Below, piece after piece: positions 1-10,138 of a DNA stretch of 64,000 bases; the first letter of the stretch is position 1; every line of letters starts with the position of its first letter. Origin of the DNA: Atherinomorus stipes (lineage: Eukaryota > Chordata > Actinopteri > Atheriniformes > Atherinidae); NCBI GenBank assembly GCA_023101725.1, contig JALJCO010001245.1, positions 62,001-126,000 of the forward strand, in the 5' to 3' direction. The notes below the pieces were generated by a model that saw nothing but the letters and a program-made list of their open reading frames with translations, made no database searches and was not told the origin of the DNA. Made by a program: the position numbers and the translations under genes.

Positions 1-272
1 GCAGACATCGGGTCAGAATCATTTTTCATAATGTGTTCAGGCGACACGTCAAGTTTTCATTATTTAATTAAATAACAATCAACATCACTGTTAAACACGG
101 TTATTCTAGACATGAACCAGAACATCTGCAGCTGCAGCATCATGGTAGTTAAAGCTGACATTAATTATGTCTTTTTATTTTCTTTTACTTTTTGCCAATG
201 GCATATTTTAAAATTAAAATCATCTCCTGCTCCTCCACACGCAGCGACTGCTGCTGTGTTCTGTGGTTGCTG

Positions 273-394
273 TCCTGCGTGAAGTTGGCCCCCACCCCAC
301 AAAAAACTCAGTGAAAATAACCAGTAACGTCGCACAAACTAATGATACTATTTTTTTACTGAGTTTTGCATGGGGTGGGGGGCAATTACGCAGG
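273..394. repeat. Inverted repeat (hairpin), about 44-bp arms
   Basis: The left arm (about 273-316), with the run GGCCCCCACCCCACAAAAAA and CTCAGTGAAAA, is repeated in reverse complement at about 350-394 (ACTGAGTTTTGCATGGGGTG then GGGGGCAATTACGCAGG). A loop of about 33 bp lies between. The arms match imperfectly, as in an aged foldback element. It may be part of a larger composite mobile element reaching about 1075. No coding capacity. Confidence 0.7.
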
Positions 395-541
395 TCCAGC
401 GCCTGGCATTGTGCCAAAGAGCGCGCAGTCTGTGCGTAATATCAGATCATCTTCACCAGCGTGTCCTTATCCACGTCCTTAAACTGGCCTCTTCTTACGA
501 TCCACAGGGAAACCTGCTGCATTATTTTTATTTATAGTTAT

Positions 542-782
542 TATGAAGAGTTCATTTGCAAAAACAGACAAACGCCACTGTGGAAAAACGGAGTTAACTG
601 CTTTTGTTGCTGTTGGGTACAAACGTCCTATCTCCATTTTACATCATTAAAACTCTCTACTTCACGTGAGCTTGATTTTCTGAAAATATTCAAAAAGTAA
701 ATGAAGAGTTTATTTGCAAAAGCAGTTAACTCCGTTTTTTCTAAATGGCGTTTGTCTTTTTTTTTGCAAATGAACTCTCCAT
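542..782. repeat. Palindromic MITE-like element
   Basis: The left arm 542-606 (TATGAAGAGTTCATTTGCAA, then GACAAACGCCA and ACGGAGTTAACTGCTTTTG) recurs in reverse complement at about 715-782. The second arm is also preceded at 701 by a direct copy of the motif ATGAAGAG-TT-ATTTGCAAAA. About 110 bp of unique sequence separates the arms. It is consistent with a foldback or MITE element; the family is not recognised. Confidence 0.7.
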
Positions 783-1232
783 ATTTATCTTATATTCTGT
801 TTTTTATTTGCCTCATTATATCTCTGAAACTAACATCTCTCTATCAGGATGAATTTCATTTTGCGTTTACCACATGCTCTTCTGAACTTTCCGTGGCGCA
901 GGGAGAGCGCACGCTAAATCCTTATTTAAATCCTGCTGTTTGCGCCTGTTACAGATTGCGCGTGTAATCTTTGTAGATCACCCGCAAACGCTAAAATGAC
1001 AGCGCACGCTATTTTTTTTTGCGAGGCAAAGACATTAGACTCGCAATTTGGAGTCTTTGTAAATCAGGCCCTATATGTTTAAAAAAAAAAAAGAGAGAAA
1101 AAAAATAGTCAAACCAGCCGGTCATAGTTCTGCAGTGTACAGATGTAGCGTACTCTCCTCCTGCCTTTGAGCAAGCGAGAGCAACAGTGCGCACACTGGT
1201 CACGTTCATAGACGTCGGTCTTTTCTAGATGT
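783..1232. other. Non-genic flank, probable repeat remnant
   Basis: No coding exon is recognisable. The stretch around 880-1075 carries many short GCGC words (GGCGCAGGGAGAGCGCACGC) and ends TTTGTAAATCAGGCCCTAT, which resembles the end of a fish hAT-type non-autonomous element, but a matching other end was not defined. A purine-rich A run follows at 1080-1107. Confidence 0.35.
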
Positions 1233-1476
1233 ATTTTGGCGCGACCCATCAGATCAGATTGCAATGACACCAGAGCAGCCACATACGTGAGCGGAGCGGG
1301 ACGTCTGCGTCCACACAAAGAGGCGTTGGATGATGGAGCAGGAGGCCATGTTGATGATGTCATCAAGCTAGTCAACTTCAAACCAGCCGTACCGAGTCGA
1401 ACTTTATGCGCCCCATGGTGCTGATTCCCCGCTAGTTCTCCCGCTGCCGCTGCGCCCCCCGAAAGAGGGACAGTAG
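1233..1476 (+). promoter_or_regulatory. il11ra: Possible il11ra promoter / 5' non-coding exon ending in a donor site
   Basis: This segment is richer in CpG than its neighbours and ends with CAGTAG|GTGAGT at 1471-1482, a near-perfect splice donor. It could be the first non-coding exon of il11ra, the next + strand gene. No TATA box in a convincing position was seen. The assignment is positional inference only; it could equally be a repeat fragment. Confidence 0.25.
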
Positions 1477-1732
1477 GTGAGTTTGACAGCAGAGAAAGGG
1501 TGTTGTCACAGCACTCAGTACTTCAGTACCGTCGCTACCAGCATTATACTGTCGGTACCAGCTATATTTTCATGGTACCGGAGGGATGAGCTGGCTTCAT
1601 CCGCCAAACAGTTCAGTTCAGATGTCTCCTCAGAGCACAGCTGGGCTGCTGCTCCGCCTCATCTCGTTGGTAATAAAGAGCAGCAAGGAGCTGTAAATGT
1701 TTCCTCCAGAATCATTTAGGATTGGCGGGCCT

Positions 1733-1842
1733 CCGTTCCTAATCCCAGCTGCCCACATGCGGCCGGAGTGCTCCGCTCCAACCTCCACGCATCATCCCAC
1801 GCCAGCTGTCAGACATCCCGCATCTTTCCACAATGAGAACAC
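1733..1842 (+). other. il11ra: Candidate il11ra first coding exon (ATG at 1833)
   Basis: A CpG-bearing stretch ends with ATG AGA ACA C|GTGAGT. The ATG is at 1833-1835 in an acceptable context (CACAATGA) and a strong donor follows at 1843. Joined to the candidate exon at 8733 the reading continues Met-Arg-Thr-His into a hydrophobic signal-like peptide. An earlier ATG at 1757 is also open to the donor but gives a polar, non-signal-like sequence. The exon's 5' boundary is not defined. No transcript evidence is available, so this remains tentative. Confidence 0.3.
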
Positions 1843-4800
1843 GTGAGTTGCGGAGTTTGAAATAAAACTGCGGCGCTACTAATTCAGCGTGCTTGAATTG
1901 GTAATAAGGCTTTGAAGATCATATATTAAACTCATAGATAATTATTTATAATTTTTCTGGAGGGTGATCCATCATCATCATGACTATGAATCAACAGACA
2001 GTCCAACACTGCTTCACTCCAAGTGGATGTTCTCACACGTGTGTGCTGTTATCTTTTATCCTATAACTTCCCGTTGTGTTTGTTGAAACTTTGTTCATAA
2101 GGCTTCATACAAATGTTTAGATCTGTGTCTGTTGGCATTTTCAGGGCTGATAAAAAGCATTGAACACAATGTTTGTTTCCTTTCAAATACATGAAGGCTT
2201 CATGCCATTACAGACCTATTTTATTGTTGTATTTATATAGTTTTATATTTATTTGTTTGTGATTGATAAAACTTTATTCATTATAGTTACAAAAGCACGT
2301 CTGTTGTAAATACTTGAAGGCAAAATGCCACTGCAGGAAGATTTTATTGATCTGTTCAGTTTTTTTTTTTTACCTTGTAAAGACGTAAATAATTTAGGTG
2401 ATAATATAGGTGGATATATTGCAGACTTATTTGGGGGGAGGACCGTGGTATCAATTTGATATTGAGTACCATGGAAAATTAACTGGTATTGACTTCTGAA
2501 TTTCAGGTATCGTGACAACACGAAGAGAAAGAGGAAGTTGGTCAGTGTAGTTGAGGATGTGTTGGTGTATATGAATATAAATAAAAAACGTATCTATTAA
2601 TATATAACATAAAACATCAGTAAATTCTTATTTACCAACGTTTGTAAACAGCGAACAAAATGCACTAAAGAGATGCGCTGGGCTTGAAAATGCAGAGGGA
2701 TAATCTGAGACCCTCCCACCACAGTCTGCTAAAATCCTGTGGGAAACACTGCAGAAAGCATAGTCCGCGAGTCTCGGTCCGTCTGGGGACTCAGCTCGGC
2801 TGTGGGTGGTCTTCCGGAAAGAGGTCGCGTTCACGTTGCACCATAGCCAAACGAGCCAAACCTTTTGAATAATGTTCCCAATCTCTCCAGAGGTGGCGCT
2901 GCATTTGGATTCACCGTAGGCGAGGACAAGACATACAACAAACGAGAAGGTTCTCACAACTTCCGTTTCCTCCACAAAACATCATTTTCGTGCATACTTA
3001 CGAGGAGCTGGGATATGCCTCATCAGACCAAATATCCATTAAAGCTTTTACTTTCTTGTCACTACATGTCTAACCATGAGCCATCTTTATAAGTACTACA
3101 GTCCCTCACGTGTATTTGTTGTCATAGCGTTTGACCACTATGCCCAAAGTTTTACCCACAATGCCAGTGCAATTTGTAGTCCACTTCCTGTCTTTGGTTC
3201 ACTTGAAACGGTCCGAGACCTGCGTTTGTAGGCAGACCGAGTCCGGTTGTTTGTTTTGGATCAGAACCTGTTTGCGCATTCACAACTCCCCCAAATGAAG
3301 CGGACTTTCCGAGCAAACGGACTCTGATTCGAATCAAAAAAGCTTTGTGAATGCACCCTAAACTCCGTGTCTATCCATCTTCTGCACGTTGTGGCTTCAT
3401 CTAATAGCTCCTTTGGAATCTCCTCATAGGTGCACTAGTGTTATGTTACACCTGTCAAATTGTGTTGGCATTGTTGCAATAAGCTAAAGAAAAAGAAACA
3501 TAATATGAGTTTTTGTGACAAACTGTTGGATAATACGGTGCTTTAAAGTTCAATTTAGAATTTGTTCACACTTGGGCTGGGCGATATGGCCTAAAAATAA
3601 CATCTCCGATTTGCTTTTTTTTAATTTGGTTTACTTTTTTTTTTTTTTTAAACAATTTTTCCCCCTACTTATTAAGGAAAGCAATAAGTATAAATGGCTG
3701 ACAACTTAAAAGATACATTTCTTTTTATTAATCAAAAAACAAGACAAATGTAACCCCCTTTTCTTGGATGAATAATAAATAAATGAACACCCTCCTGGAA
3801 GCAAAGTCCCAGCTGTGTTTTAAGTCACACTTTGTACTCTCACTTGTAGCCATGTTATTGCTTGCTGTCGCTGTTTTGTGTGTGCTGTGATGTTGTTGTG
3901 GGCGTTTGCCATACTGCAATGTGAAACTAACGCTACGGAAGCTCCGGGGATCCAAAAATGTGCCGTTACACAAAAACTTGAATTACTTATTTTCTAAATC
4001 CCTGAAACAAAAAATGTGAATAAATTCATACAATCGATTTTTCGCCTGGGCCTAGCTCACACACGTCTGGTGTATGTGTTAACACAACACTTGTTTGAAG
4101 TTAGTTGCATTTTTCTACGTCCAAGTGATTAACTGGTCAATGATAAGTACAAAAAAAATCTAAAAGTGGCAAACTTTACTGAAAGTGAGTGGAAGAACTG
4201 CCAAGGCCCAAACAAAAACTATCAGAAAGTCTGTAAAATTATTGTTAAAGACCACTTTAAGAGATTGCTTTTTTTTTCTCTCTTTCAATTGAAATTATAA
4301 GAAAGTAAGGAGAGGCTCAAGACTTTCACAGCGCTCTGCAGTATGTGACAACATTTGCCTGGATATACAGACCCACACGTACAGGCGACACTCTGTTAAG
4401 GATCAGACATGAATTCCTTAGGGTGCAAAGTGCTTACAGGATCTAAATCTTTTGCAAAAATAGGGAGGTTGTTAAGTGGAAACAGTGCAGCTCGCCATAA
4501 AACACATTTTTGATTTGTATTTTTGAAGTTCAGCCTCAGTAGGTCACGTTTGCTCCCATCAAACATGAGTTTTGTTGTTAGAGCCTTTGATTTGCTGAAC
4601 CTCTGGGAGCAAATGCTTCTTTTGTTTGTTTCAGTCCATCTTTGTTTCTTTTTTCTCTTTTCTCTTCAATGTCATTCTACCCCTGTAATAAATCTCTGCC
4701 TTGATTCAGTCGCATTAATCACTCCAACAAAATGAATAGCTAGCCCATGGACCTTTGGATGAAGTTGTTGAACGTTTTCCTTTCCCATTTATCTAACCCT

Positions 4801-7800
4801 TCAGCAGCTCCGCAGTCCCATTTTTATTGTTTGGAAAGTACTAAGTTTCATCCAGCTTGCAATTTCTCTGTCTACTCTGCCATCTGATTTCAATGTGAGG
4901 AGAAACCTGCAGCCTCTCTGCTTGCATCTGTGTGTGCACGTTGGTGTGCGTGGGTACGGGTATGACAGCGCATGTTTATGTGCGCGTGTGTGTGTGGTTT
5001 TAGTGTCTGCGTGTGCACGCGTGTCGGGTTGCTCTTGCCAGAGGCAGAATCAGATATGAGTGGAACGCTGCGGGTTTGGGGAATAATGCACTTCACTGCC
5101 AATAAAACATGAATACACACATTCAGGCCGGCCAACTCTTCGCACTGCGCTGAGGCCCCAGGGAGCGCACACACACTCACACACAGAGGGTGCAGAGAGT
5201 GTGTGTTTTCAGTAGTTAAAGGGAAAAGGAAAAGTCTGGATAAATCTGGTGAGGAGACTGAATAATACGATTGAGACAGATGGAAAGACTGAGACTACAA
5301 TAAGGAAAGAGAGAGGAAAACTGTAATAATTTGACTATCGTTAGTAACATTTTAATAGCAGGCTCTGACTAAAGTAGTCATTTCATGCTTTTTCTTCATG
5401 GTTTTCTGAGAAACTGTTCAATATGGTTCTGTTTTTCACCATAAAGCATCTTACAATGATCCAATTTTAACCCCTAACGGTACTACAGTATCAATCACAT
5501 GTTGGCTGCTAAATATAATGCATATCTTCCACCAATATCTTATTTAAAATATTCTGAAGACAGCTTCATGAATGTGTTCTTAGGGCACAACACATTCATG
5601 TCCACATTTTTCTCTTTAGATTGATGAATTCCAGTTGAAAAAAGCACCGTCTGGCTCTAATTTTCAGGTAAATACCCAAAGATGTCCATAAAAGGTTATG
5701 AGACTGATGGACTGTGTGCCAACACAATCAGAATGAAATAGAGATAAAGAAAATAACTAACAGAAAAGAATGCAAAGAGAAATTAATTGAAATAAATAAT
5801 GATAATAATAAAGATACATGTTGAAACCGGTTTGTTTAAAAATCCCACAGAAATGTGGCTAATTTTATTATAATGTTTTCAATGAACCAGACAACAGATG
5901 AGAACGCAAACACTTATTTTTCTCTAAGATGATGGTGCTCAGATGTCTCTAACAGTATTCAAGAGTAAGATTTAATGTCATTTTTATTTAGAAGAACTGT
6001 TGGTTAATAAGGCCCAATATTCAGAAATCTAGACTGGAGAAGCCCTTGATGCAAAGCAGGATATAACTTTTTATAACCACATTCTAACTATATTCTAGTG
6101 AAGGCATATCGATAATGAACTTTGTTAAAAATTTTACAATTTTATAAGAATATTTTCCAAATGTGGCTTTCTAAGATGTTATAATTACTGTACATAATAA
6201 ATAATTATAAATATGTCATAGATAAGTACATTGCAGCTTTTAGATTGTATATTGTCAGCAGCACATGCTGACAAGAAGAAAAAAAAAGAAAATGTAACTG
6301 GAACTACTACCAACTACTACCAACTGAAATTGGTATAATTGTTTGTGTATTTGTGAAGCTGATCCTGTTCCACCCACGTTTGATGTTTTCACGTATTCTG
6401 ATTTCAGCCAGAAACTTCCTGATTGAAACTGAATAAAAATGTTCACTCATCGTGGAGATGTTTTCATCTTACTTTTTCCTCTCTTTGTCCCACATCTTAG
6501 TTTGAAGTCGCATAAATAACGACTGTGTGGGAGTCTCACATTTTCTGCCTTCTTCTTGTGTTGTATGTAATCAGTTATTTCCCACAGACACCGCAACATT
6601 ATTAGTGGGGTTCTATTTTGCACTGTGCTTCATTGTTCGCCTCTGTTTCCACATTCATGTCCTGCTCTCAAAAAAATATAAATGCAACCACAAAATCACT
6701 GTGGAGAACATTTGAGCTTGTTTCTGTTCTCTTTCCTAGCTGCTTCATTTTATGTAGCCACAAACAGCACAAAGGCCAGAGAAGCAAACCAGTGAAAACC
6801 AAATATTCCAAAAGCATCCAGTTAAACCGTCATGGAGATTATGTGCAAAACATAAAATATTCTTTACTATGATACACATAATATATGCATATCACCCTCC
6901 ATGTGACTGAACCTCAATATATTAAGTTTGTTTTTTAAGGAAATGGAAAAAGGGGGGGTGAAACCCAGGGTTAATTGTTTGTTACTATGTGAGGAAAGGC
7001 CAGCAGAGAGTGTACATGCCTCTGTGACGGAGGTTGAGAGTTAATGAAGCTGTTTGCGTGGCAAACTGGCAAAGTGTTGCTTCTTTTTTCACTCGAACTG
7101 CCGTAAATGCCAGCTTTCACATAATGAAGCCAAGCTAAACATGCACACACATATACACAGATGGAGTATCAACTCTGAAAATGACTCCAGTCACCACAAA
7201 TATTTGCTCAGGTATACACTGCACCTAGTACTGCTTCAAATCTGCCCCTCTCTACGATTGCAGGTAACAGTTTGCAACTTTTTCTTCTGAAGTTGTTGAT
7301 ACCAACTGTCATTGCTCTTGATGAAAACAGTGTGTTGACCTAAACCCAACTTCGCATTTCAGAGAGGTCCACATGAAACCACAAAGTTTCATCAGACTCT
7401 CTTCAACGTTGATGGATCAGTTCATCAAACTTAACTTTGGGTTTATGTTCTCAGCTTCACAGTTATCCAGATCCTAAAGCAACACGGCGTACGTTTCTAC
7501 CCTAAAACACTGGTCTTCTAACTCGTGTTGATGGCACATTGACATTCCTGGAGCCATCTTTGCTCTGCAGCGTCCCAACCTAAGAAACCACACTGCACTG
7601 TTTTTCCAGCCAGGGGCATCATTCCAGCTGTGTTTTGCTTTACAGCACTGTGTCACACAGCAGCAGCAGGATATGAACACACTGACTGCATTGAACTTGC
7701 ATGCTGGTTGATTCAGCAAAAAAATGCAACAGGGCATTATTGGAAGAAAATAAAAGAGAGAAAGTGATGGAGCAAGAGATAATGCAGAAGTCAATATCAG

Positions 7801-8732
7801 ACTGACTTTTATTTGGCTGGAGAGCTCTGAGAAGCTCTGAGAAGAGACAGGATGCAAACTTAGTTATACCGTGTAACTTGTGGCCACTAGGAGCGCTAAA
7901 CCTGTAAAAGCACCAATGTCTAACAGGACTCACGGTAATGACACAAATTTAAATCTCCTCTCCCGTGTTTGGATATTGAAATAAACAAGTCCATCAAGAT
8001 TCAAGAATTTTCTAAAGGATTTTTCACCATTGGAGGATATGCCCCTGGCAGAGTTATGCGCCTCTAACTGTTTCTAATTATATATGTTTACATAGCTGAA
8101 ACATCACACACACAAACGCACAATGCAAAGATAAATGCGCAATCAAAACCGGCTATGAAACCAAGTTGTAGTTTTGTGCACTGAATGAAGTCGTAACTTT
8201 GGCAAAACTTACGTTTGTTATGAGAACGTCTGGATTAGCTCAGTTTACGGGACATTACAGTGGCACTGCTGCCTTCTGAACAGCGTATGAAAACCATACA
8301 ACTAAACCAAGCAAACTGACGATCGTTCTGTTACTTTGATATTTATATGAATAACAGAGAACGCATTTGTTGCTGCAAACCAGCCACAATTGCGCAAAAT
8401 GTTTAGGGAGTCACGTTAGCTTTGGTCTATAGCAATTCTAGACGTGTTTCGCTAACAGGAAACTATAGGCAGCTTATACAGCTCTTATTGACGTTGTTTT
8501 GAATTAATGCTGACTGAAAAAAAAAAAAAAAAGAAAAGCATCACATTTTCGTATGCTTACACAACAGCCAAACTTACTTACCAGTGTAATAATACCGTGG
8601 CAAACAGAGAGTGGGTTTTGCTTCCACACTGCTGTTTCAGAAATCTCCAAGGACTGAATTCTTTTTCAATGTCCACACGTGTTTTTGATCTGCCTTGATC
8701 CCTTTGCCTCTTTCTTTTTCTGGCTTGCTCAG
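1843..8732 (+). other. Probable il11ra first intron / 5' flank, no recognised gene
   Basis: This is AT-rich non-coding sequence. Open frames here are short and poly-T or poly-A driven. It contains one hAT-like MITE (3571-4053), a (GT/CA)-rich patch at about 4925-5010 and an A13 run near 8517. Segments at 2400-2520 (GTACCATGG and related words) and 3180-3360 (ending TTTGTGAATGCACCCTAA) look like pieces of non-autonomous elements whose limits I could not define. No exon of any known family was seen. Confidence 0.4.
3571..4053. repeat. hAT-like MITE
   Basis: It opens with TTGGGCTGGGCGATATGGCC and closes with ATCGATTTTTCGCCTGGGCC followed by TAG. The two ends are imperfect inverted copies (GGGC-TGGGCGA against GGCCCAGGCGA). 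Fish genomes carry many non-autonomous elements whose ends read GGGCTGGGCGATAT. The interior is T-rich and non-coding. Confidence 0.55.
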
Positions 8733-8788
8733 ACATCGCTTTCACCTTTTTTCTTTGTTCCGCTGTTCAGTTCAGTTCAGCTCTCTTT
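8733..8788 (+). CDS. il11ra: Candidate il11ra signal-peptide exon
   Basis: An excellent pyrimidine tract and acceptor (TTTTTCTGGCTTGCTCAG) precede 8733, and a GTAAAT donor follows at 8789. Read in phase 1 from the ATG at 1833, it gives a peptide with a hydrophobic core (Ile-Ala-Phe-Thr-Phe-Phe-Leu-Cys) and an Ala-containing end, like a secretory signal. The exon ends in phase 0, whereas the next certain il11ra exon (10072) needs a phase-1 donor. Either a small exon is missing, the donor is wrong, or this is chance. Confidence 0.3.
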
Positions 8789-9052
8789 GTAAATACTGAT
8801 TCACAACAAAGCATTGAGGCGTTTTTCAGACAGTAAATTTCAGACAGTTTCAGACTTTAGTCCAGTTCTTATAAATATTTACTTCTTTTTTGTGTTTTAG
8901 GCTGTGTTTCACACATATCCAGAATTAGACAATACTTTGGTCAACTGATGTTGTTTTTAAATGTGCTTAATGAATAGACATTGATTTGATGCAGAGGATA
9001 CTTGATTAGTCATCGTTAGGGGTCATGAAAGTACTACATGCTGCCTCCTCTG

Positions 9053-9377
9053 TAGGGCTGCAACGATCAGTTGATTAATCGACTAATTGGTGACTATCAA
9101 AATAGTCGGTGACTAATTTCATAATCAACTAATCGTTTATTGTTTATAGGCTTTGTTTTTCCTCTCAAAATTGCCACTGTACCTTCCGCTGCCTTGTCCG
9201 CCTTTCTGACTGGTCAGCTTTTCTTGACATAAACAAACACACACTACCAGTCAAAAGTTTGGACTAGATTCAGTGTGAAAGTGTCCAAACTTTTGACTGG
9301 TTCTGTAAATATGCTGCAATTTTCGCATGATCCAATTAGTCGCCTAATCGACAAAATCATCGTTTGTGACAGTCCTA
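9053..9377. repeat. hAT-like MITE (GGGCTGCAACGAT ends)
   Basis: The left end TAGGGCTGCAACGATCAG followed by TTAATCGACTAATTGG is mirrored at the right end by CCAATTAGTCGCCTAATCG through GTGACAGTCCTA. These ends, with the TAATCGACTAAT core, are characteristic of a common non-autonomous hAT group in fish. It carries a second small element at 9243-9306. Confidence 0.7.
9243..9306. repeat. Short inverted-repeat element nested in the hAT MITE
   Basis: The left arm CTACCAGTCAAAAGTTTGGAC (9244-9264) and the right arm GTCCAAACTTTTGACTGGT (9282-9300) are near-perfect inverted copies around a 17-bp loop. The sequence CCAGTCAAAAGTTTGGAC is a familiar fish DNA-transposon terminus, probably Tc1/mariner-derived. 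Its place inside the 9053-9377 MITE shows it arrived later. Confidence 0.7.
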
Positions 9378-10071
9378 CTCCTCTGTTCATCTGGGTTTTG
9401 TTTGTGATGTTTTGGACAAATTTTTTCTTGGGTAAAACTAATTTTAATTCAAATTAGTTGTAGACCAGTTTGATGATTTTGCCTCAAAAAGGAATGAGTC
9501 ATAAGTGGGTCCAGTAATTATAAGGCGTCTTCAAAGCTCGACAGAACTCCTGTAGTAAATTAGGATTTGAAGTAAATGGAGTAAATTCTCCCCTGCCCGT
9601 CTCATCTTTATACAGTGTTTTTTTTTTTTTTTTTTTTGGTGTAAATATCCTTAATGTTTCTTAATGGAGTTCACATGTGCAGTTTGTGTTTGCATCCAAG
9701 TTTTAGTGCTTTCTTTAAGTGCTTCACGGCTCTTCTGTGTGTTACTGTAGGAGCTACAGAATGGATTTCCTGAAACATAATATTTAAATGGGGAACAATA
9801 ACAAACTTGATATTTCAACTATGACAATAACAAGCTTTCATTAAAAAAAAAATGGCTCCAGCGCTGTGCCAGAGACTCTTCAGCCTACCGTCTGCCGGAT
9901 CCCGAACCTTGTATGGTCATGTTATTCTAACACTGCTGACTGTACTGTAAAGCCTGAATCACATTAATGGAGACAATGCAGATACTTTGTGTGTCAGATT
10001 CCACATCGTGCGCATGTTATAAGCCAGACTAGAATGTGCTTTATAATTTTATGTGATGTGTGTGTTTGCAG

Positions 10072-10138
10072 TGTCAGGTGTCCAGTATGGGCGTTTACAG
10101 ACGAATGTGACACTGGCATGTGGGAATTCACAAATCAG
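10072..10138 (+). CDS. il11ra: il11ra exon: start of the Ig-like domain
   Basis: The acceptor TGTTTGCAG precedes 10072, and AG|GTAAGG follows. It runs from phase 1 to phase 2 and encodes SGVQYGRLQTNVTLACGNSQ, with one N-glycosylation sequon (NVT) and the first Ig cysteine. GVQYG is shared with mammalian IL11RA; CNTFR has HVQYE at the same place. Confidence 0.9.

Noticed and set aside
7474..7933. Overlapping frames of 97 and 127 codons on the - strand
   Set aside because: No homology, no splice pattern, and located in the presumed il11ra intron.
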